From contig NC_018027.1 of assembly GCF_000266905.1 (NCBI RefSeq), forward strand, positions 5,208,001-5,272,000: a stretch of 64,000 nucleotides of DNA, given 5' to 3'. Origin of the DNA: Mycolicibacterium chubuense NBB4 (GTDB lineage Bacteria; Actinomycetota; Actinomycetes; Mycobacteriales; Mycobacteriaceae). This document shows positions 40,065-50,519 of the stretch, piece by piece. Positions within the stretch are counted from its first letter, which is position 1. Each line of letters begins with the position of its first letter. Under the pieces are notes generated by a model. It ran no database searches. It saw only the letters and a list, made by a program, of their open reading frames with translations, and was not told where the DNA came from. The position numbers were made by a program, and so were the translations under genes.

Positions 40065-42101
40065 CTAGGGCCCGGTCGCGGGCATTCCGGTGTAGGGCGG
40101 ATTGACCCGCTCGGGCACCGGGAGACCGCAGCGTGCGAGCTCGTAGAGCGGTACACGGTCGATGCGGTAGCGGGTGTACTGCGCGGCGTGGAAGAAGTTG
40201 GACAGGAAGCGCCGGGGGGTCATCGGTTCGCGGATCGCGGTGAGCATCGACTCGGTCTCGGGGCATTTCAGCGCCGCCTGGGCCTCCCGGATCCAGTCCT
40301 CGTCCAGGTATGTCGGGATCCACGGCCGCTTCTTGAGGAACGGACCCTCGGCCACGGCCCAGTCCGGGAACAGGTTCTTGTCGTGGCCGATCCGGCCGTC
40401 CTCGATGCGCGCGGTGTGTGCGGCCAGCGGGTTGGCCAGGCCGATCTGGTCGATCACCCGGACGTCGAGCCCGACGTTCATGCCGAGCATGCCGAGATTG
40501 GTGAAAAACACTGTGTGCGGGCCGATGTAGTGTCCGCCCGCCGCTGCCCGGACCTCCGGTGGCGGCGGGATCGCGGGCACCACGTCCCACATGTCGTAGT
40601 TGCCCGCGGGCAGCAGCAGGGCACCGTCGGGCGTGTTGGCGATCGCGGTCAGCACCGCCCGCATCCGCGGGTAGTCGAGGTAGTCCGCGGCCGTCAGCGG
40701 GTGCGCGTGGCCGGTCGCCTGCGAGTAGAAGCGGCGCTCGTCGACGATGCCCGAGTAGGTGACGCGGGTGGCGTCGGCGCCCATCCCCGGCGAGTTGGCC
40801 GCCCACAGCGCCCAGCCCGCCACCGCCAGCCACAGCACTGCCGTGGCGCCCGCGTAGAGGTAGCCAGCGCCGCGGGCCATCCGTGCGGCGTCCGGGAACA
40901 TCAACGGGACGACGGAGACGGGCGCCAGCAGGAGGAACACCGGGGCCAGCAGCACGCGGCCGTGCATGAAGTCGCCGCCCTGGCGGATCCAGTAGACCCC
41001 CTGCAGGACACCGCTGAGGAGGATGAACACCACCACCGCTTGCGGGCTCTGCACGGTGCGTGCCAGCCAGCCCGATCCGGTCGGGGCACGGCGGTTCCCG
41101 CGCGGGGTCCGGCCCCGCAGCAGCATCACCATCACCGCCAGACCGATCAGCAGCACCGCCGGCGCCCACAGCAGGTAGGGCTGATTGAAGTTCGCGAGGT
41201 AGACGAACCCCTCGTTCCACTTCGACCCCGACGCGTCCTTGGCCAGCGCGGTGCCGGGGAACAACAGCCCGTAGTAGCCCATCCGGAAGATCTGGTAGGC
41301 CACCGGCAGTGCGCCGCCCGCGACGACGATGGCCAGGCGACTGCGCCACCCCGACGCCGCGACCAGCATCATCACCAGCGCGAGGCCGCCGACGAGCGCC
41401 AGTTCCGGGCGCACCAGCACCGACAGTCCCGCGACGAAGGCGAGCACGACGTCGAAGGCCCGCGAGCGGCGCTGCCCGCGCAAGGACTGCGACCAGCACA
41501 CCATCATCCACCACAGCAACCCGAGATAGGCCAGGGACAAACCGTTTTCGAGCCCCGAGGTGGCGAAGTCCCGGGCGGGCGGGATCGCGATGTAGACGAG
41601 CGCGCCGGCGGGCAGCAGGATCGCGCGTTTGCCCGTCAGCCCCGGCGCATAGAGCCGTGCGGTGCCGAGCATGACCAGCACCATGCCCGCCACACTCAGC
41701 GTCAGCGCCAGCACCAGCGCCACGTACTCGAGACGGGCCGAGCCGGCGACGAGTCCGCCGAGATAGATCAGGTAGGACCAGGCGGTGGACGTGTTGGCCT
41801 CGACGCGTTCGCCGGCGTTGAAGACCGGACCGTTGCCCGCCAACAGGTTTCGCACGGTCCGCAGCACGATCAAGCCGTCGTCGGCGATCCAGCGACGCTG
41901 CCAGGCGCCCCAGCCGAACAGCACGGCCACCAGCAGCACGCTCGCCCACAGGCTGATCCGCACCGACGCCTCGGACGGGAAGGCGGGCCAGCGGCGCACC
42001 CGCTCGGCGAGGGCAGCCGTCACCGGGCGGTCCGCCGCCGTGTCCACCGGGCGGCCCACCGCCGGAGCGGCGGGGCGCTCAACTGAGGAAGACTGCGGCA
42101 C
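40065..42101 (-). CDS. aftB: Terminal arabinofuranosyltransferase AftB
   Basis: This 678-residue GT-C enzyme adds the terminal beta(1-2)-linked arabinofuranose to arabinan. After a cytoplasmic N-terminus (about 50 residues) and the first helix comes the acidic site D74-D75 in WIADDGLIVLRTVRNLL. About 10 further helices and an extracytoplasmic C-terminal domain follow. It is about 50 residues longer than Mtb AftB (627), mostly at the N-terminus. GTG 42101 is the earliest start and overlaps the ubiA 3' end by 23 bases. A later start would shorten the N-terminal tail. It is last of the glf-glfT2-PAP2-ubiA-aftB run. Confidence 0.93.
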   Translation of the reverse strand: MPQSSSVERPAAPAVGRPVDTAADRPVTAALAERVRRWPAFPSEASVRISLWASVLLVAVLFGWGAWQRRWIADDGLIVLRTVRNLLAGNGPVFNAGERVEANTSTAWSYLIYLGGLVAGSARLEYVALVLALTLSVAGMVLVMLGTARLYAPGLTGKRAILLPAGALVYIAIPPARDFATSGLENGLSLAYLGLLWWMMVCWSQSLRGQRRSRAFDVVLAFVAGLSVLVRPELALVGGLALVMMLVAASGWRSRLAIVVAGGALPVAYQIFRMGYYGLLFPGTALAKDASGSKWNEGFVYLANFNQPYLLWAPAVLLIGLAVMVMLLRGRTPRGNRRAPTGSGWLARTVQSPQAVVVFILLSGVLQGVYWIRQGGDFMHGRVLLAPVFLLLAPVSVVPLMFPDAARMARGAGYLYAGATAVLWLAVAGWALWAANSPGMGADATRVTYSGIVDERRFYSQATGHAHPLTAADYLDYPRMRAVLTAIANTPDGALLLPAGNYDMWDVVPAIPPPPEVRAAAGGHYIGPHTVFFTNLGMLGMNVGLDVRVIDQIGLANPLAAHTARIEDGRIGHDKNLFPDWAVAEGPFLKKRPWIPTYLDEDWIREAQAALKCPETESMLTAIREPMTPRRFLSNFFHAAQYTRYRIDRVPLYELARCGLPVPERVNPPYTGMPATGP

Positions 42102-43062
42102 CGACTGTTCCGATCCACGCCACCGCGAGCAGCTGCAGCACCCGGTCCTTCAACGCGATCTCTTCAGGCTCACCGGCCAGGCCGCCGTCGACGTCGACGG
42201 CGTAGCGCAGGATCGCGACCACAAACGGCACGATGGTCACGGCGTACCACGAGGCGTGGGTGCGTGCGGCGTCGATCGCCTGGTTCGCGGCGCGTGCCAC
42301 GGCGGCGATGTTGTCCCGCTCGAAGGCCCACAGTCCGTAGCACAGCACCAGCGCGGTGGCCGACAGCGTCCACACGAAGCGCAGATACGAACTGGTGTAG
42401 CTCTCCAGGGATTTGCGGATCTTGGCGCCGGTGCGCTCGGCCAGCTGCAGCTCGGCGTACCGCTTCCCGGCGGCCATGAACAGCGACCCGAACGCCATCA
42501 TCAGCAGGAACCATTGCGACAGCGGCACGTCGGCCGCGACGCCGCCGGCGATCGCCCGGATCAGGAAGCCCGACGACACGATGCAGATGTCGATGACGGG
42601 CTGGTGTTTCAGGCCGAAGCAGTACGCCAGCTGGATGCCGATGTAGATGGCCATCACCACGGCGAGGTTGGGGGTGGCCAGCATCGAGATCGCCAGCGAG
42701 GCGACACCGAGCACCACCGCCAGCACGTAGGCCAGCCATTCCGGCACGACGCCGGCGGCGATCGGGCGGAACCGCTTGGTGGGATGCGCCCGGTCCGCTT
42801 CGACGTCGCGCGCGTCGTTGACCAGGTACACCGCCGACGCGGCGAGGCAGAACGCCACGAACGCGATGGCCACCTTGACCAGCACCTGGCGGTAGTCGTA
42901 GACGTAGCGTTCGTCGCCGAGCGCGGCCACCGGGGCGGCGAAGACCAGGACGTTCTTCACCCACTGCCGTGGCCGCATCGCCTTGACGATTCCGGCGACG
43001 AGGTTTCCGGGCGGTCCCGCGGCCGGCGATCCGGTCTGCTGACCGACCTGCGATGTGCTCAT
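42079..43062 (-). CDS. ubiA: Decaprenyl-phosphate phosphoribosyltransferase UbiA
   Basis: This 327-residue UbiA-superfamily prenyltransferase starts arabinan precursor synthesis by joining phosphoribose from PRPP to decaprenyl phosphate. Hydrophobic helices and the Mg-binding motif NDARDVEADRAHP (near residue 87) are present, then the second motif region with KHQPVIDI. An ATG start overlaps the PAP2 phosphatase gene by 4 bases (43059-43062). The product is the substrate of the neighbouring PAP2 protein and then of DprE1/DprE2. Homologue Rv3806c is linked to ethambutol resistance when mutated. Confidence 0.95.
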   Translation of the reverse strand: MSTSQVGQQTGSPAAGPPGNLVAGIVKAMRPRQWVKNVLVFAAPVAALGDERYVYDYRQVLVKVAIAFVAFCLAASAVYLVNDARDVEADRAHPTKRFRPIAAGVVPEWLAYVLAVVLGVASLAISMLATPNLAVVMAIYIGIQLAYCFGLKHQPVIDICIVSSGFLIRAIAGGVAADVPLSQWFLLMMAFGSLFMAAGKRYAELQLAERTGAKIRKSLESYTSSYLRFVWTLSATALVLCYGLWAFERDNIAAVARAANQAIDAARTHASWYAVTIVPFVVAILRYAVDVDGGLAGEPEEIALKDRVLQLLAVAWIGTVGAAVFLS

Positions 43063-43598
43063 GCGGGTGCTCCTTTGACCCGGTCGGCCACCGTGTCCGT
43101 CAGCATGCCGACTCCTTTTGCGACGACCGCCCCGACCACCACACCGGTGAGCACGTCACTCGGGTAGTGCACCCCCAGGACCATGCGGGACGCCGCCATC
43201 GGCGGGACCAGCAGTGCGGGCAGCGGCAGGCCCGTGGGAGGGGCCAGCAGAACGGCTGCGGCGGTCGTCGACGTGGCGTGCGCGGACGGGAAACTCAACC
43301 GGCTCGGCGTGCCGACGTTGACTGCGATGGCCGGGTGGTGCGGGCGTTCGCGCCGTACGACGCGTTTGATCACGACCGCGCAGGCGTGGGCCACGAAGGC
43401 GCCGACGCCCGCGGCCAGGTAGGCCCGGCGCTGCTTGGGGAACAGCAGCGCGCCCAGTCCGGCGACGGCGAGCCAGCCCAGACTGTGTTCTCCGAAATGC
43501 GAGAGCCCCCGCGCGATCGGCAGCACCGCCGGCCGGCCGGCCAGCGTCGACTGCACGGCCACCAGCACGGCGTCCTCGCCGCGCGGGCCGTCAGCCAT
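43059..43598 (-). CDS. PAP2-family phosphatase (Rv3807c-type)
   Basis: This 179-residue membrane phosphatase has the three PAP2 motifs: KRVVRRERP, PSAHAT and SRMVLGVHYPSD. It is proposed to remove the 5-phosphate from decaprenyl-phosphoryl-5-phosphoribose between UbiA and DprE1. That step is assigned by context to Rv3807c and is not proven by sequence. ATG 43598 overlaps the end of glfT2 by 8 bases, and its own stop overlaps ubiA by 4. Confidence 0.88.
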   Translation of the reverse strand: MADGPRGEDAVLVAVQSTLAGRPAVLPIARGLSHFGEHSLGWLAVAGLGALLFPKQRRAYLAAGVGAFVAHACAVVIKRVVRRERPHHPAIAVNVGTPSRLSFPSAHATSTTAAAVLLAPPTGLPLPALLVPPMAASRMVLGVHYPSDVLTGVVVGAVVAKGVGMLTDTVADRVKGAPA

Positions 43599-45534
43599 GC
43601 CCCGATCCTGCGCCCGCGTCCAGGAGCACGCTCTCCCACTTCTGCGTGCTCGTCAGCGTGGGCAATGTGTTGCGGTACACGCGGCGCATGCGGTTGAACT
43701 TGCGGGCGAGGCGGGCCTGACGCTTGAGCGATTCGCGCAGCAGCTCGAACATCTTCTCGCGATCACGCTGGCGGTACACCACACCGCGGCCGTCGGCGGT
43801 GGTCACCGTGACCCCGTCCACCCGGCACAGCGAGAACCACCGCGCGTCCTGGGTGGCGACGTTGACCTGCGGGCGCTCGTGGTGACGCGGATCGTGCGGC
43901 TTGAGCTGATGCACGACGCCGCGGCTCAGCCGCATCGAGATCGACAGCGGGTTGGTGGGGATCTCGACCTTCCTGCGCCAGCGCTTGTCCGACGGTGGCG
44001 GCAGCGCGGTGGCACTCGGCAGCACCACCGCGTCGGGATACTCCTGACGCATCTTGCGCACGTCGGGCAGCGCGGACTCGAGGATCGAGAAGATGTGCTC
44101 GGGCCCGGCCAGGAAGTCGTCCATCGCCTTGTTCTGGATCGCGACGGTCGAATACTCCAGGCACAGAAGGTGTTTGAGGGTGGCCTTGAGATGGCTGGCC
44201 AGCAGCCCGCGGACATTGCCGTCCCAGTGCAGGGCGGCCACGACCAGCCGGTTGCGCAGGTGGAAGTAGGCCTGCCAGTCGATCGCGTCGTCCTTGTCGC
44301 TCCACGCCATGTGCCAGATCGCCGCACCCGGGAGTGTGACGGTCGGGTAGCCGTGCTCGCCGGCGCGCAGACCGTAATCCGCGTCGTCCCACTTGATGAA
44401 CAACGGCAGCGGCTGGCCCAACTCCTCGGCGACCTGCCGCGGGATCATGCACATCCACCAGCCGTTGTAGTCGACGTCGATGCGGCGGTGCAGCAACCGG
44501 CTGCGGTACTCCTCCTCGTCGTTGAGCGGGTACTTCGCGAAGTTGTGGTCGTACTCGGTGTTGACCGCGCCGGTCCACATGAAGTTCTCGGAGTCGACCA
44601 TCTCACCCATCACGTGCAGGTGTGAGGGCTCCTGCAGGTTGAGCATCTGACCGCCGACGAGGGTCGGCACCTTCGCGAAGCGGTTCAGCGCGAGGGCGCG
44701 CAGGATCGAATCCGGCTCGATGCGGATGTCGTCGTCCATGAACAGGATCTGTTCGCAGTCGGTGTTCTTCAGCGCCTCGTACATCACCCGGCTGTAACCG
44801 CCGGACCCGCCCAGATTGGGCTGGTTGTGCACCGAGAGCCGGTTGCCCAGCGCAGCGGCGGCCGCCGCGAACCCGGGATGGTCCTTGGCCTTGCTGGTGC
44901 CCTGGTCGGAGACGATCACCGCGCTGATCACCTCGTCGACGGACGGGTCCGACGTCAGCGCGGCCAGGGCGTTGACGCAGTCCGACGGCCGGTTGAACGT
45001 CGGGATGCCGACGGCGACGTTGGCGCGGCCGGGTGCCTCGACCGGTGCGTACCACCCCGCGTGGTGCAACGTCGACTTGGCGTCGGTGGTGATGTCGAAC
45101 CAGATCCAGCCGCCGTCCTCGAAGGGGGACAGGTCGATCTCGAACTCCACGACCCCCGGCTCGGCGTCGGTGCTGGTGACCCCCGAGCCGCCGACGGTGA
45201 TGCGGGCCCCGGTCGCCTTGGACCGGTAGACGTCGACGCGGGCGCTGCCCGACAGCTCGACGCGCAGCACGACCGACTCGAGAATCGACCAGCGCCGCCA
45301 GTAGCTGGCCGGGAACGCGTTGAAGTAGGTGGCGAACGACACCTCGGACTCCGCACCGATCTCCAGCGTGGTGCGCGTCGGCGCATGCGCCCGCCGGGCG
45401 TTGGTCTCGGATTCCTCTATATAGAGCTTGCGGACGTCGAGCGGCTCGCCGGGGCGCGGCAGGATGACGCGGGCCAGCGGGCTGACCGCCCGTGACTGCC
45501 CGGCATCGAGCGCGCCGGACGGGATGTCACTCAC
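43591..45534 (-). CDS. glfT2: Galactan polymerase GlfT2
   Basis: This 647-residue bifunctional GT2 enzyme builds the alternating beta(1-5)/beta(1-6) galactan from UDP-Galf. An N-terminal beta-sandwich (residues 1-160) precedes the GT-A domain. The metal triplet is D267-D268-D269 in LFMDDDIRIEPD, and the acceptor region has KWDDADYGLRAGEHGYP with a W-H pair in AIWHMAW. A C-terminal helical domain (about 400-647) completes the fold. Length agrees with Mtb (637). GTG 45534 lies 16 bases after the glf stop. Confidence 0.95.
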   Translation of the reverse strand: MSDIPSGALDAGQSRAVSPLARVILPRPGEPLDVRKLYIEESETNARRAHAPTRTTLEIGAESEVSFATYFNAFPASYWRRWSILESVVLRVELSGSARVDVYRSKATGARITVGGSGVTSTDAEPGVVEFEIDLSPFEDGGWIWFDITTDAKSTLHHAGWYAPVEAPGRANVAVGIPTFNRPSDCVNALAALTSDPSVDEVISAVIVSDQGTSKAKDHPGFAAAAAALGNRLSVHNQPNLGGSGGYSRVMYEALKNTDCEQILFMDDDIRIEPDSILRALALNRFAKVPTLVGGQMLNLQEPSHLHVMGEMVDSENFMWTGAVNTEYDHNFAKYPLNDEEEYRSRLLHRRIDVDYNGWWMCMIPRQVAEELGQPLPLFIKWDDADYGLRAGEHGYPTVTLPGAAIWHMAWSDKDDAIDWQAYFHLRNRLVVAALHWDGNVRGLLASHLKATLKHLLCLEYSTVAIQNKAMDDFLAGPEHIFSILESALPDVRKMRQEYPDAVVLPSATALPPPSDKRWRRKVEIPTNPLSISMRLSRGVVHQLKPHDPRHHERPQVNVATQDARWFSLCRVDGVTVTTADGRGVVYRQRDREKMFELLRESLKRQARLARKFNRMRRVYRNTLPTLTSTQKWESVLLDAGAGSGHG

Positions 45535-45550
45535 GGTGCCTCAACTTTCA

Positions 45551-46837
<1,287 letters not shown>

Positions 46838-46985
46838 TTAGCTCACGATTCCATATCGTCACTCTGACCTCACTAGTCACATCAGTAACATCGACTGCGT
46901 ACGACGATTCACCGCCCTAGTACAGGTAGCCGCACAGCATGCGCGGCCAAGCCGAGAATTTCGTCCATGTATTGAGGAGACTTCC

Positions 46986-47948
46986 GTGCCGAACCGACGT
47001 CGACGCCGGCTCTCGACAGCCTTGAGCACAGTCGCCGCTCTGGCAGTCGCGAGTCCAGTTGCAGTTCTAGCCGTGTCCGAGTTGTCGGGCCCCGCGCCGC
47101 AGGGTCCGCAGCATCGCGAGTTCAAGCAGGCCGCCACCATCACCGACCTGCCCGGCGAGCTGATGTCCGCCCTCTCGCAGGGCCTCTCGCAGTTCGGCAT
47201 CAACCTGCCGCCGCTGCCGACGGGCCTGCTGGGCGGGACGGGCGCGACCTCGCCCGCCACCGTGACGCCCGGCCTGGGCACCGGGCTCGGATCAGGCCTG
47301 GGCACCGGTCTGGGTGCGCCGACCCTGACCGACCCCGGCCTGGCCAACCCGGCGCTGACGAATCCCGGACTGACCAGCCCGACCGGCGCGGCCCCGTCGG
47401 CGGCGCCGGGGTTGACCACGCCGGCGCTGACCGATCCCGCGCTGGCCTCCCCCGGCCTGACGACGCCGGGCCTGTCCACGCCGAGTCTCACCACGCCGGG
47501 CCTCACCACGCCGGCGGCGAACTCGACGCTGACGGCTCCCGGCCTGTCCACGCCGCCCGCGCTGACCGATCCCGCGCTGGGCGCGGCGTCGATCTTGCCC
47601 GCGGGTCTCGGCGCCGGCGAGGTCCCGATCTCGGCACCCGTCGGCGGGGACCCGGCGCTGGGCGTCGGGTACCCGATCCTCGGCGATCCGTCGCTGGCCG
47701 CCACCCAGCCGGTCGCGGCGGCACCCAGCGGCGGGCTGCTCGGGGACCTGTCCAGCGCGGCCAATCAGCTCGGGGCGGGCGAGGCGATCGACCTGCTCAA
47801 AGGCGTGCTGATGCCCGCGATCATGTCGGCGGTCAAGCCGCCGGTCGTGCCTCCCCCCGCGGCCGCGGCAGCACCGGCCCTCGGAGCGGCCGAGGCCGCC
47901 GCTCCGGCCGCCCAAGCCGCCGTCGGAGCGGCGGAGGCCGGCGCCTGA
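46986..47948 (+). CDS. erp: Exported repetitive protein Erp (PirG)
   Basis: This 320-residue surface protein of the Erp family has a signal peptide (RRRRR, hydrophobic core, cleavage near residue 30). A conserved N-terminal domain (about 40-85) is followed by a central array of PGLTS-like pentapeptides (PGLTSP, PGLTTP, PGLSTP, near 47317-47580) and an Ala-rich C-terminal region with a hydrophobic segment. Erp is a virulence-linked envelope protein in pathogenic species, and its function is unknown. GTG 46986 has a GAGGAG ribosome site. The 211 bases upstream, between divergent glf and erp, should hold promoters of both. Confidence 0.93.
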   Translation: MPNRRRRRLSTALSTVAALAVASPVAVLAVSELSGPAPQGPQHREFKQAATITDLPGELMSALSQGLSQFGINLPPLPTGLLGGTGATSPATVTPGLGTGLGSGLGTGLGAPTLTDPGLANPALTNPGLTSPTGAAPSAAPGLTTPALTDPALASPGLTTPGLSTPSLTTPGLTTPAANSTLTAPGLSTPPALTDPALGAASILPAGLGAGEVPISAPVGGDPALGVGYPILGDPSLAATQPVAAAPSGGLLGDLSSAANQLGAGEAIDLLKGVLMPAIMSAVKPPVVPPPAAAAAPALGAAEAAAPAAQAAVGAAEAGA

Positions 47949-47978
47949 GCCCGCGCGGGCACTCAAGTCCTGTCACCG

Positions 47979-48021
47979 AACGGCACCGCAGAAGCGCTCC
48001 GAAACGCTCTGCGGTGCCGTT
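47979..48021 (+). terminator. Hairpin after erp, probable terminator
   Basis: AACGGCACCGCAGA (47979-47992) and its exact reverse complement (48008-48021) can pair in a 14-bp stem, extended by a GCG/CGC pair past one bulged A. The loop is short. No T-run follows, as is common for mycobacterial stops. It lies 30 bases after the erp stop and 65 before the amidase GTG. Confidence 0.65.
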
Positions 48022-48086
48022 GCAGGTGCCCGTCCCCGGGCGTGTCGAAACACTTGCATCACCCGGCACATACGTAACATCAGTCC

Positions 48087-49700
48087 GTGCTGTACCGGCG
48101 TCAAGCACCATCGATCCTGTTCACCGCGCTCGCGGCGACCGTGGTGCTGCTTCCCTGGGCCATCACCGGCGCGCCGGGCGAAAGAAAACCTGAGACACGG
48201 TCCGCCCCGACAGTGGTCGAGGAACCCCTCGGCGGCCTGGGCGGCGGCGAGACCATCCGCGAGATCCATCGGGACACGCCGTTCGCGCTCGTCGCAGTGA
48301 CCGCGGCGGACCTGCGCGGAACGACGGCGCGCGTGCGCGCGAGGAAGGCCGACGGTTCCTGGGGCCCCTGGTATGACACCGAGAAGCTCGAGGGTGTCGG
48401 CCCGGAGTCCGGCGGACCCCGCGGCACCGAGCCCGTCTTCGTCGGCCGCACCAAAACCGTGCAGATCGCCGTCACGCGTCCGGCGGGTGCACCGGCGACC
48501 CCGCCGGCGCCGGCAGCCGCGCCCAAGGGCGGGCTCGGATACGTTCCGGCCACCACCGAGCAGCCGTTCGGGGAGAACATCAACGCCGTGTTGATCAGCC
48601 CCCCGCAGGCGCCCGCGGACCTGGCGCCGCTGCCGAGTGCGGCCACCCCGCCGGGCCAGCCGCCGCGCGTCATCACCCGCGCCGAGTGGGGCGCCGACGA
48701 GGCCATGCGGTGCGGACCGCCCAAGTACAACGAGAGAATCCAAGCCGGCATCGTGCACCACACCGCCGGCAGCAACGACTACGCACCGGAAGACTCCGCG
48801 GGCATCGTCCGGTCGATCTACGAGTACCACGCCCGCACGCTGGGCTGGTGCGACATCGCCTACAACGCGCTGGTGGACAAGTACGGCCAGGTCTTCGAAG
48901 GCCGCGCGGGCGGCATAAACCGGCCGGTTCAGGGCTCGCACACCGGGGGCTTCAACCACAACACCTGGGGCGTCGCGATGATCGGCGACTTCGAGACCGT
49001 GCCGCCCACACCGATCCAGATCCGCACCACCGGAAGACTTCTCGGCTGGGTACTGGGCCAAGCCGGGGTCAATCCCCTCGGCACGGTCGTGCTGCCGTCC
49101 GAGGGAGGGCCGTTCACCAAGATCCCGTTCGGGGCCTCACCCACCCTCCCGGCGATCTTCACGCACCGCGACGTCGGCAACACCGAGTGCCCCGGCAACG
49201 CCGCCTATGCGGCGATGGGCCAGATCCGCGATATCGCAGCGCGATTCAACGACCCGCTGGGTCCCCAGGACCTGATCGAGCAGTTGCGCGGCGGCGCGAT
49301 CCTGGCGAAGTGGGAGGCCCTCGGCGGAATGAAGAGCTACCTGGGCAGGCCGACGTCGCCGGAGGCCTCCGGTGAGGACAAGGCCCGCTACGTCACCTTC
49401 GAGCACGGCGCCGTGTACTGGTCGCCGGTCAGCGACGCCGAGCCCATCACCGGGGAGATCTACAAGGCCTGGGGTGCACTGGGTTTCGAACGCGGCGCAC
49501 TGGGCCTGCCGACCAGCTCCGAGATCTCCGAGCCGCTGTGGATCAAGCAGAACTTCCAGCACGGCACGCTCAACTTCGACCGCGAGAAAGGCACTGTGAC
49601 CCGCGTCATCGACGGCGTTCCGGTCGAACTGCCCCGCGACACGAACGAACCCACGCCGGTGCAGCTGGAGCGGTTCACCCCGCCCATCAACCCGGCCTGA
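48087..49700 (+). CDS. Peptidoglycan N-acetylmuramoyl-L-alanine amidase with LGFP repeats (Rv3811-type)
   Basis: This 537-residue secreted protein has a signal peptide, then an N-terminal beta domain (about 35-135) and an Ala/Pro spacer. The amidase_2/PGRP domain (about 195-390) reads RAEWGADEAMRCGPPKY with Zn-ligand histidines in IVHHTAGSND and FTHRDVGNTECPG. C-terminal LGFP-type repeats follow (YLGRPTSPEA, GFERGALGLPTSSE). This family cleaves the amide bond between MurNAc and the stem peptide. GTG 48087 starts the signal peptide. A hairpin separates it from erp. M. tuberculosis has a PE_PGRS gene just beyond this one; none is seen here. Confidence 0.9.
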   Translation: MLYRRQAPSILFTALAATVVLLPWAITGAPGERKPETRSAPTVVEEPLGGLGGGETIREIHRDTPFALVAVTAADLRGTTARVRARKADGSWGPWYDTEKLEGVGPESGGPRGTEPVFVGRTKTVQIAVTRPAGAPATPPAPAAAPKGGLGYVPATTEQPFGENINAVLISPPQAPADLAPLPSAATPPGQPPRVITRAEWGADEAMRCGPPKYNERIQAGIVHHTAGSNDYAPEDSAGIVRSIYEYHARTLGWCDIAYNALVDKYGQVFEGRAGGINRPVQGSHTGGFNHNTWGVAMIGDFETVPPTPIQIRTTGRLLGWVLGQAGVNPLGTVVLPSEGGPFTKIPFGASPTLPAIFTHRDVGNTECPGNAAYAAMGQIRDIAARFNDPLGPQDLIEQLRGGAILAKWEALGGMKSYLGRPTSPEASGEDKARYVTFEHGAVYWSPVSDAEPITGEIYKAWGALGFERGALGLPTSSEISEPLWIKQNFQHGTLNFDREKGTVTRVIDGVPVELPRDTNEPTPVQLERFTPPINPA

Positions 49701-49703
49701 CGG

Positions 49704-50519
49704 TCAGTCCCGCCACCACCGCTCGAGCACCCGCGCGACGCCGTCCTCGGCGTTCGTCGCGGTCACCTCGTCGGCCGCGGCCAGCGCGTCGGGGTGCGCG
49801 TTGCCCATCGCCACACCGAGCCCGGCCCAGTCCAGCATCGGCACATCGTTGGGCATGTCGCCGAACGTCACGATGTTCGCGGCGTCGATGTCGAGCGGCC
49901 GGGCCAGCTCCTCGATGCCGGTGGCCTTGCTGATGCCCAGCGGCACGATCTCGATCAAGCCGTTGTTGGTCGAGTACGTGATGTCGCCCTCGATGCCGAT
50001 GTGGCGCGCCAGCGCGGCGGCCATGTCGGCGCTGCGCGCCCCGGCCTTGCGGATCAGCAGCTTGACCGCGGGTGCGCCGAGCAGGTCCTCGACCGAGACC
50101 TCGGTGTTGTCGGGGTTCAGCCAGGCGTGCTCGTAGCCCGGGGAGCTGACGAACTGCGGCGTGGCGGCGTCGTGCGCGCTGCGGCCCACCCGTTCGACGG
50201 CCAGCCCGGCTCCCGGGATCACGCGGGCGGCGATCTCGGCCAGTTCGCCGAGCACGTCGGAGGACAGCGTGCGCGCCGAGACGATGCGATCGGCGGCCGG
50301 GTCGTAGATCACCGCGCCGTTGGCGCACACCGCCATCGGCGCGAAGCCCAGCTGCTCGACGACCGGGGTGATCCACCGCGGGGGCCTGCCGGTGGCCAGC
50401 ACGAACTGGGTGCCGGCGTCGACCGCGGCGCGGATGGCGGCCCGGGTGCGGGGGCTGACGTCCTCGTCGTCGTCGAGCAGGGTGCCGTCCACATCGGTGG
50501 CGATCAGCTCGGGCGTCAT
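49704..50519 (-). CDS. HAD-superfamily Cof-like phosphatase (Rv3813c-type)
   Basis: This 271-residue HAD hydrolase of the Cof/SupH type has motif I IATDVDGTLLDDDE (nucleophile and acid Asp), motif II VLATGRPP, a C2 cap between, motif III with K in GISKATG, and motif IV VTFGDMPNDVPML. Its substrate is unknown, probably a sugar phosphate or nucleotide cofactor. It overlaps the PlsC gene upstream by 4 bases (ATGA, 50516-50519), so it is in one operon with the two acyltransferases. It is convergent with the amidase gene, with only 3 bases between stops. Confidence 0.88.
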   Translation of the reverse strand: MTPELIATDVDGTLLDDDEDVSPRTRAAIRAAVDAGTQFVLATGRPPRWITPVVEQLGFAPMAVCANGAVIYDPAADRIVSARTLSSDVLGELAEIAARVIPGAGLAVERVGRSAHDAATPQFVSSPGYEHAWLNPDNTEVSVEDLLGAPAVKLLIRKAGARSADMAAALARHIGIEGDITYSTNNGLIEIVPLGISKATGIEELARPLDIDAANIVTFGDMPNDVPMLDWAGLGVAMGNAHPDALAAADEVTATNAEDGVARVLERWWRD